Source of the DNA: Botryosphaeria dothidea | Taxonomy: Eukaryota; Ascomycota; Dothideomycetes; Botryosphaeriales; Botryosphaeriaceae | DNA length: 64,000 nt | Assembly: GCA_011503125.2 (NCBI GenBank) | Contig: WWBZ02000062.1 | Coordinates: 2,046,001-2,110,000, forward strand | Reading direction: 5' to 3' | Shown here: positions 58,201 to 64,000 of the stretch, piece after piece | How positions within the stretch are numbered: position 1 is the first letter of the stretch | Layout of the letters: each line of letters starts with the position of its first letter | Made by a program: the position numbers and the translations under genes | The notes under the pieces: model-generated | Seen by the model: only the letters and a program-made list of their open reading frames with translations | What the model was told of the DNA's origin: nothing | Database searches by the model: none

Positions 58201-58796
58201 TTACGTTCATTCTCCTTCTCTCTATCGTCGTGGTCAGCCAGACGAAACTCGTTTGCCCTTCTACCTGCCATATTATCCTCGGAGCCCATCAAATTTACTT
58301 GAAGCATGGCTTCATCAACGTAGACGAAGTTGATGACTGATGGCAACAGAGCTTTAATCTGAGCGATATCATCCACCAGTAGTTCTCTCTTTATGTGGCC
58401 CTCTACAGTTGATTTGATATTTTCCAGAGTGGTCGCGAAATGCTTGCGGGTGCAGCAGAAGGTATAGACAAGATTCAGGGCACGGAAGGTCTGCTGCAGT
58501 GTGGTGAAATGCTCGGGCCACGATATGGACGACTCGACGAAGCTTGACGAGGCATTCCGGCGCAGGGCAGGATTAGTCTTGGACTTCTCGGTACGGCGTG
58601 GCTTCTTCCCGCCATCGTGAGTCTTGGTCGGGACGGTAGCTGTAGTAGAGGTAGATGCGGAAGCTCCTGTGGTCTCGGACAGCTGTGCCGGCTGCTCAGG
58701 TTGGCCTTCGTCGGCAGGGCCTTCATCTTGAGCCTTTCTTTTGCGCGGGCGCCTGACTGTCTTGTTGGTGAGAGATGCTGCTTGTACCCTCACCAT
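55275..58796 (-). CDS. HRQ1: RecQ4-like DNA helicase Hrq1
   Basis: ATP-dependent 3'-5' helicase of the RecQ4/Hrq1 group, acting in crosslink repair and telomere maintenance. One exon, 1,173 residues from ATG 58796; the frame is open further upstream but has no ATG. The N-terminus is basic (KTVRRPRKRK), followed by a disordered part. Helicase motifs: I TSTSSGKSLIYQIP with Lys400, II VVVDELHVY, III FISCSATV, and VI QQSGRAGRRNKDSL. The C-terminal DUF1998/MZB region carries CHCTEGCLECCCDERC, the four-cysteine zinc site typical of Hrq1. A Glu-rich tail ends the protein. Shares a 428-bp promoter with ORC4. Confidence 0.95.
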   Translation of the reverse strand: MVRVQAASLTNKTVRRPRKRKAQDEGPADEGQPEQPAQLSETTGASASTSTTATVPTKTHDGGKKPRRTEKSKTNPALRRNASSSFVESSISWPEHFTTLQQTFRALNLVYTFCCTRKHFATTLENIKSTVEGHIKRELLVDDIAQIKALLPSVINFVYVDEAMLQVNLMGSEDNMAGRRANEFRLADHDDREKENERNEVLLFEFIDGDLKRQVQHKKTGEPTKVTRPLRGEDLKIPVYSQKQMLNLIEKRNAKFTSAVNQYLNDCAGFKGDPVEKLKEEYIVYIPTPSESREATPGPSGRTINLPSTIPTERKPIPEIMEEIKKLEWYTGQIVPDGHRVFDPQEPIYGDLNFQLSQQLVNALYNTRNIERLYAHQAEAINNLYNGHNVIVSTSTSSGKSLIYQIPVLHELEKDHDTRAMYIFPTKALAQDQRRSLKDLLRFMDGLQEIVVETFDGDTPFTSRNYIRDEARIIFTNPDMLHITILPREESWRTFLQNLKFVVVDELHVYNGLFGSHVALIMRRLRRICAALGNHHVKFISCSATVSNPQEHMKTIFGVGEVKLTDFDGSPSGRKEFVCWNTPFKDPGDPTSGRGDTMAEAAKLFCQLILRGVRVIAFCRVRKQCEGLISAVKTELTNLERPEVMNRVMAYRGGYTPQDRRQIEKEMFDGKLVGIVATSALELGVDIGSLDAVVTVGFPYTIANLRQQSGRAGRRNKDSLSVLVGDCFPTDQYYMQNPDEIFTKPNAELQVDLENMLCLEGHIQCAAHEMPIRPAEDTKYFGPLLTTIAEERMRADALGFYHCNERFLPKPSHHVAIRDTEEDHFAIIDTTNGRNAVLEELEASRAFFTIYEGGIFLHQGNSYLVREFSPDQMLAKVERVTVDWTTQQRDFTDVDPVETEQIRSIPGSRSRAFCGPIRIKQVVFGFFKVDKRRRILDAVVVDNPPIVLMSRGMWLDVPKRALDILKERRLHVGGAIHAAEHAVLSLMPNFVISLPGDVRTECKNALKEFATRESSRKRPARLTFYDAKGGASGAGIASKAFEFVDLLLRQACERVAQCHCTEGCLECCCDERCKEANVVMSKAGAEVILKSLLNWEIDIESLPVGPEEGSPAGIETVVEATEVRPAKGRRVEVVEVKREGVGKELVVIEEVEGGDEADERDEEQVAVKAEDDG

Positions 58797-59224
58797 CGCG
58801 GAGGCATGTTGTGGAGTGTTGGAGCGGACGAGGTGGCGAGAATCGATGACGCCAAAGAAAGACGCGACCGACCGGACAACGACTTGGCGCAATTCACCAA
58901 TCGCAACGAGGAAATGTCGCACTCATGTACTGCGCTTGTTGAGAGAGAGCAGAAAGCGCCTGTACGCAAAAAGGACTTTATCAGGGCAACAGCAACGCGT
59001 GGACGCGTCCTCACATGTTCACGTGTTGGTCGCAAGGTTTCGCGCGCATCTTGTCGACGCTCTTGACTCGCCCGCCCGCGTAAACATCACCTCAACTGCC
59101 TCCGCAGCTACCTTCCACACAGCACCCACCTCTTCGAGCAGCCTTCTTGCTCTAGACACTTCTACGATGCGCAATTAGCCTCCGTCAACATATACAACAC
59201 GTCCCGCAATCCCACACGCGAGCA
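58797..59224. promoter_or_regulatory. Divergent HRQ1/ORC4 promoter
   Basis: 428 bases between opposed start codons. Two ACGCGT boxes and one CACGTG (59020-59025) lie near the midpoint. Parts are translated in open frames on both strands but lack ATGs or motifs. Confidence 0.65.
58995..59008. promoter_or_regulatory. Paired MluI cell-cycle boxes (ACGCGT x2)
   Basis: ACGCGT at 58995-59000 and 59003-59008, eight bases apart, 199 bases upstream of the HRQ1 ATG and 217 upstream of the ORC4 ATG. ACGCGT is the binding site of MBF (Mbp1/Swi6), which drives replication genes at G1/S. Binding here is inferred from sequence and gene identity. Confidence 0.6.
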
Positions 59225-61593
59225 ATGGCCCCTGGCGCCAGATCAGCAAAGCGTCGAAAGCCGAGCCCGCCCGAAGACGATGCATCCGCTGCCGGCACCG
59301 AAAACTCGACTCCCGTCCCTACCCCTGCGGGAGGCACCTTGAAGCCCCCGACTCGCCGCGCTGGCCTGCTCTCCGAAAGCACTCGCGCAAGCTCCAGACT
59401 CGCTGGTAGACGCGGCCTTGCCGATGACCTCGACGACCCAGATGTCTACGATGATATTGATGGCGCTTTTGGAGGGTCTCCAGCCAGACAGTTGCAGAGC
59501 GAGGCTGCCAAAGCTGTAAAACGGGTCGAGAAGCCAGCTGAGCCGAAGAAGGTGCCGCGCGCTAAGTCGAGGGCTGTGAAGCAAAGCGATTCTCAGAAGG
59601 AGAACATCCCGGAAGATGACGTCGAGAGCGTGGATGAGGAGGCGCTGGCTCCGAAGCCGACAAGGCGCGCACGGAACACAAGGGCGAAAGCGGACGATCA
59701 CGGTGTAGATGCGAAACATGAGGAGGATGAGAAGACTGTGTCCACACCGGCGCGCGCACGAAGTGGCAGGGCGAAGGCAGGAGAGAAGCTTGGCTCCGCC
59801 TCAAAGAATACACGTTCAGCCAGAAAATCGCAAGATGATGAGCAGCAAGAGCTGGACGAGAAACTTGAGTCTGCCAAAAAGTCTGCCGCAAAGGCAGGAA
59901 CACCGGCTAAGCCAAGAACGGCATCGACAAAGCCTCCGCCAGAAAAGACAAGCCTTCTCGATCTGCTTGGAAATGGAGATATGTCGAATGAAGAGTCCAG
60001 TGGAGATGCGACTCCAGAGCTTGTGGTCTCTCCTGTACTCAAGCGGCGCAGCCAGCCACAAAAGGCACAACCCGTATCGAAGAGCATAAAAGCAGTGAAA
60101 GAAGGTGACGGACATCCTCCTGTGGATGCCTTGGCTATGCTCAAGGCTCGTGTGCTGGGACAGATCACGGGAAAGGAGTCCATTCCGTTGGTTGGCCTCG
60201 ATGATGAGTACAAGAAAGTCCACAATTTGGTCGAGCAGACAGTCTGTGCTGGAGAGGGTAACTCAATGCTTGTAATTGGTGCCCGAGGGAGCGGCAAATC
60301 CGCCTTGGTCAATCAGGTGTTGAAGGAAATTTCTAAGGATCAACGACAAGACTTTCACATTATAAGATTGAACGGCTTCATCCACACCGATGACAAGCTT
60401 GCGCTCCGCGAGATCTGGAGACAGCTTGGAAGAGAGATGGATGTTGAAGACGACACCATGGGCAAGAATTATGCTGATACACTGTCTACGTTGTTGGCTC
60501 TGTTGTCTCACCCCTCAGAGTTGGCTGGGCAGGATTCCGAAGAGGTCGCGAAGGCCGTCATATTCCTCATGGATGAGTTCGATTTGTTTGCTTCTCATCC
60601 ACGGCAAACGCTCTTGTATAATTTGTTTGATATTGCCCAGTCGAGAAAAGCGCCCATCACTGTTCTCGGCTTGACAACGAGGATTGGTGTTTCGGAAACC
60701 CTCGAGAAGCGTGTCAAGAGCAGATTCAGCCATCGTTACGTCCATCTATCATTAGCTAAGAGCTTGAACTCATTCCAAGAGATATGCAAGTCGGCTCTGA
60801 CACTCAGACCGGAAGACTTGAGTGACTCAGATCTGGCGACCCTATCCGCACAATCTCCGTCCAAGTCTCGGTCGACACCAAAGAGCAAACAGACTAAGCA
60901 ACCCAAAGGCCTCCTCGCCTCTTGGAACGACTCCATAGAAGTAAGCTACAACCTCACTCCAAGCACTCGAACCGCAACTGACAGCCCACGTAGGCCCTGT
61001 TCTCGAACCCCGCCTTCCTCCAAACTCACCTGGCCCCACACTACCACCTCCAAAAATCCGTCCCCGCCGCCCTCTCCACCTTCCACCTCCCCATCTCCCT
61101 CCTCTCTTCTCAAACCTTCCCTCTCACTCCGTACCACTTTGCCACCTCTGGTGCTTCCACATCGACCGCCCTGCTCTCCCCTCCCGACTCGAAGCTCTCG
61201 CTCCTCCCGCACCTCTCGGACCTCGCGCTCGCACTGCTCATCGCCGCCGCGCGCCTCGATATCATCCACGATGCCGACACGTGCAACTTCAACATGGCCT
61301 ACGCCGAGTACGCGACGCTGGCCAGCCGCGCCAAGATCGCGTCGGCGGCGGGCGGTGCGTTGGCGTCCGGGACGCGCGTCTGGGGCAGGGAGGCGGCGCG
61401 CAGGGAGTGGGAGAATCTGATTAGGTGGGAGCTTGTCATGCCGGTCGTTGGGGGTGGGGGCAGCGGTGGGGGCATTGGGGGCGGGAGTGCGGACAGCGCG
61501 ATGGTGAGGTGCGATGTTGCGTTGGAGGAGATTGCACCGAGTGTGGGGAAGGGGATGGAGAGGGTGGTGGAGAGGTGGTGTAGGCAGATTTGA
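59225..61593 (+). CDS. ORC4: Origin recognition complex subunit 4
   Basis: AAA+ subunit of the complex that marks replication origins and loads MCM helicases. Exons 59225-60940 and 60994-61593 give 771 residues, longer than yeast Orc4 because of a 300-residue Lys/Ser/Ala-rich disordered N-terminus with basic KRRKPSPPED and many potential phosphorylation sites. AAA+ core: Walker A GARGSGKS with Lys358, Walker B LMDEFDLFA with Asp450-Glu451, sensor-1 region VLGLTTRIGV, and KRVKSRFSHRYVHL, which matches the Orc4 arginine block. The winged-helix C-terminus includes NMAYAEYATLASRAKI and ends in WCRQI after a Gly-rich loop. The 53-base intron (GTAAGC...CGTAG) links SWNDSIE to ALFSNPAF; without it the frame runs into a spurious Pro/Ser tail. 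Confidence 0.95.
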
Positions 61594-63861
61594 GGGAGGT
61601 TTGGAGGATGAGCGCTGCGGTGATGGCGGGACGCGTGACATATGGGGGAATTGGGATGGAGACGAAGTGCATGGCTTGGAGATCAGTGTCGTTATGCATT
61701 GTTTCGGGTCATCATAAGATCATTCAGGTGGGTGGTATGCACTCTTTCAAGACCCAAGTCGGTGACGAAGTTGCTTAGCACATAGCACATAGACTCTGGA
61801 CACGCTAGTGGTATCTTGTGCCCACGTCCCGGACTTTGCACATCAGAATGAAGACTTTGCATTTGACCCTTTACTTGAGCCGCATGATGCACGACCTTCT
61901 TTCCAAAGCCTCGGATGAAAGGTGGTATCATGCAGTTCGGTTGAAAAAAGATTTATCCCAGCCGCACCATGTGGCCCCCATTTGACTAGCTCGTCAGCCA
62001 CGAACCGTAAACAACATGTGGATTCGCGTGATAGGAAAGGCCGCCGATACGGGCTGGTTTAGTCACTCAGCCCTAGACAAGGTGGTTAGGTCCATAAACC
62101 TGTTCGACTTCCTTGCATCCCATCCACACGCAAGTCGCTTGGCCTAGTTAATGCACATGCACGCCCCAGCCCTACCCCGCGGCATATCCATCGGCCTCGA
62201 CCAACCAAACAACTTGCATAGAAGTCACACCGCGAAGCGCCATGTAAGACTTTGCGTCTCCTCGCACGTTCCGCTATTTCCGAGCGGAAATGCCTCAGAC
62301 GTTGGCGTCACCATAAGCGTTGACGACAACTCCGTTGCCTTCGTCCGCGGAGGTGTCGTTAAGGCTGACATTTTTGACGGGGTGATCCTAAAGACAAAAA
62401 GGCAAGTGATCCTGCCGCACCCTGCTCGTTTTTCTCCGACAGGGTTGTGGCGGGCGGCTTTTGTTGATCCTTCCCGGCGCGCGCTCGCAGATTGGCCTGG
62501 CAGGGTTTGTGCTGACCTTGGCATGTGAGTGTTTGGTCGACACGATGATTCAATGATTCAGATGAGATAAATCCAGGCCCACACCGAGTCTCGAAACTCT
62601 AAGGATGCAGACTTTATGTATAGGCAGCTTCCGGAACTAAGAGCTTGTCCTCACATGCCACAGGAGCTGCCGAGTAAGCGCTGCGCGGGGATGCTTCCTC
62701 GACCGTTATAGAAATGCTGACTGACGCAGTATAAGCTCAGGTGTTTGGAAGAATTCAATATCCCAGAGGAGACATTGCTTGTGAAGACACCGGGATGCGG
62801 AATTCGACCCCGGCGGGGCTGTTGTTGCAGCTGTGTGCTTCTCTTTTTGGCAATGCGCTCAAGGATGTATCCCCGCATCGGGCTCGGCAAAAGGCACTAT
62901 TATGGCTGTTGCTAAACGGCCTTGCAGGTCAGGGTGGGTACAATTAGAGAAAATTCCCATTCCACGTAGCGTCTTTCCCATTCCATCTACGCGTCCGAAG
63001 CCACTGCCGCGTGGGGCCGCTCCCGGAGATCGAGTGGATACGCATGCTGTGGCATCTCTTACCTAAGTGCAAGGTGGGGCTGTCAGCACGCGCCGATCTG
63101 CTATAACGCCGTGTGCATGATGGTACATTTTGCTGTAGGCGGTATGCAGGGACAGGGGTTTGTGGCGTCCGCACCTACGAGCCTATCCAAAGAACTTACT
63201 GAACGACTGGGTAGGACGCGAAGGGTAGATGAAAGACATCCACTTCTGGGAATATAGCCGTGGGAGCATGTATAGAACCCCTACATTGCCACAGCTCGCG
63301 CATACAGACATGCGCTTTGCCCAAGGGGGGACGCAACTACGTGGTGTGTACCGTTGCAGTGGTCCCAGGATTAGTGCTCGCCCAAGACATACACTTGCCG
63401 ATTTCGCTCTTTTTATGTTTTGCTAAATTCTCACCTGCAGTAGAGCCCGGTGGGTAAGGGTAAGGGCCCATTCAAAGGGCAAACGGGGCGCTGACGCAGA
63501 AAAAGAGGGTGTCGGCCGGGCGAAGTGAGAACCATACGCACATGACTGGATCATTTGGGCCGGACTTGAGGCCTCAGGAAACTGTTGTGTAACGCTAGCA
63601 CCATGCTCATCACACTCGGCAAGCTGATTCGGCTCTCATACTTCAGCGGGCCAGCCGTTGTGGATGCAATGATTGGACATCAGGGCTTTCAGGATAAGGA
63701 TCCTTCGTTTGCAACTGTTAGTACGGACGGGCCATATCAGCTTCTTTGAAGCCGAATGAAAAGGGTAGTATATATACCGCTTCCGCTGACCTTTGATTGA
63801 TCTGTTTCGTTTTCCATACCACCATCCATTACGCTTCAAGTTCCCCCTTGGGATCCCAATC
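61594..63861. other. Gene-free stretch, ORC4 to P450
   Basis: 2.3 kb without a supported gene. The final part is the P450 promoter, with TATATATA at 63769-63776, about 90 bases before its start. Short frames at 62151-62528 and 63229-63457 show no family features. Confidence 0.5.
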
Positions 63862-64000
63862 ATGCAGACCACCGCATCCCAATCCCCGGTACTGTTCGGG
63901 CCATCCATGGCTCTGGGTGCCTTGCTCTTCACGTTCCTCGCCTTTCTCTTCCACAAAATCACCAAGATCGGATCTCGCCCCAAAGGCCTCCCGCCGGGCC
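63862..64000 (+). CDS. Cytochrome P450, N-terminal fragment (cut by window end)
   Basis: The first 46 codons of a microsomal P450: a short lead, a hydrophobic membrane anchor (about 15-31, ALGALLFTFLAFLFH), then basic residues and RPKGLPPGP, the proline-rich hinge placed just after the anchor in fungal P450s. The frame is open at the window end. Haem-binding and I-helix motifs lie outside, so the family and substrate cannot be told. ATG 63862 is preceded by AATC and a TATA box at 63769. Confidence 0.8.
   Translation, partial: MQTTASQSPVLFGPSMALGALLFTFLAFLFHKITKIGSRPKGLPPG

Noticed and set aside
58797..58922. Extension of HRQ1 by 42 codons upstream
   Set aside because: The frame is open but begins at GTG, not ATG, and the added residues resemble translated leader. 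ATG 58796 is preferred.
60941..61420. Unspliced continuation of the ORC4 frame
   Set aside because: It gives a Pro/Ser/Arg-rich tail unlike any Orc4. Removing the 53-base intron restores the conserved winged-helix C-terminus in another frame.
1..64000. CRISPR arrays, prokaryotic operons, viral genes or intact transposases
   Set aside because: None seen: no regular spaced repeats, no integrase, transposase or reverse-transcriptase motifs, and gene structure is fungal throughout.

Overview
The window reads as nuclear DNA of a filamentous ascomycete (Pezizomycotina). The genes are dense and moderately GC-rich, with introns mostly of 50-60 bp that carry GTRNGT donors, CTRAC/CTGAC branch sites and YAG acceptors. 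Three tRNA genes have introns directly after the anticodon. The protein set is typically fungal: a Zn2Cys6 regulator, Bem1, Not2, Vps36, Orc4, Hrq1, an AIM9-type kinase, a lipocalin-like protein and the start of a P450. The class could be Dothideomycetes, but I cannot establish this from sequence alone. I see no CRISPR array, no prokaryotic operon, no viral gene and no intact transposase.

Layout. At 1.4-3.5 kb lies an RBR ubiquitin ligase. At 4.1 kb is a tRNA-Glu, followed at 5.0-8.7 kb by a saccharolysin-type M3 metallopeptidase whose last exon is separated by an intron of about 1.5 kb. A 6.6-kb gene-free stretch then precedes a NirA-like Zn2Cys6 regulator (15.4-17.6 kb). From 19.2 to 38.1 kb is a housekeeping block: NOT2, a mitoribosomal protein of the L47/uL29m family, Rab GDI, SRP receptor beta, a short-chain dehydrogenase, a conserved membrane protein, VPS36, a THP3-like SAC3/GANP protein and BEM1. 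From 38 to 55 kb the density drops: a second, inverted tRNA-Glu, an F-box-like protein, an unrecognised multi-domain protein, an AIM9-like kinase, a tRNA-Gly, a secreted GH29 alpha-L-fucosidase with a discoidin-type C-terminus, and a lipocalin-like protein. From 55.3 to 61.6 kb HRQ1 and ORC4 are divergently transcribed. A cytochrome P450 begins at the right edge and is cut off.

Genes acting together. Several divergent pairs share short promoters: NOT2/L47, SRP102/SDR, VPS36/THP3-like and HRQ1/ORC4. The last joins an origin-recognition subunit with a RecQ4-like helicase, and its 428-bp promoter carries two ACGCGT boxes near the midpoint, which suggests G1/S co-regulation by MBF. GDI, SRP receptor beta and VPS36 are all membrane-traffic genes, but I see no evidence of coordinated control.

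No clearly new biological system stands out. The most notable observations are the exceptional intron in the M3 peptidase, the near-identical inverted tRNA-Glu pair with a 5'-flanking palindrome that has changed by base-pair compensation, the MCB pair in the ORC4/HRQ1 promoter, an ATG-less hydrophobic extension in frame with the M3 peptidase, a hydrophobic insert inside the RBR ligase, and an unrecognised 537-residue protein. All exon boundaries were set by hand from splice consensus, reading frame and family similarity.
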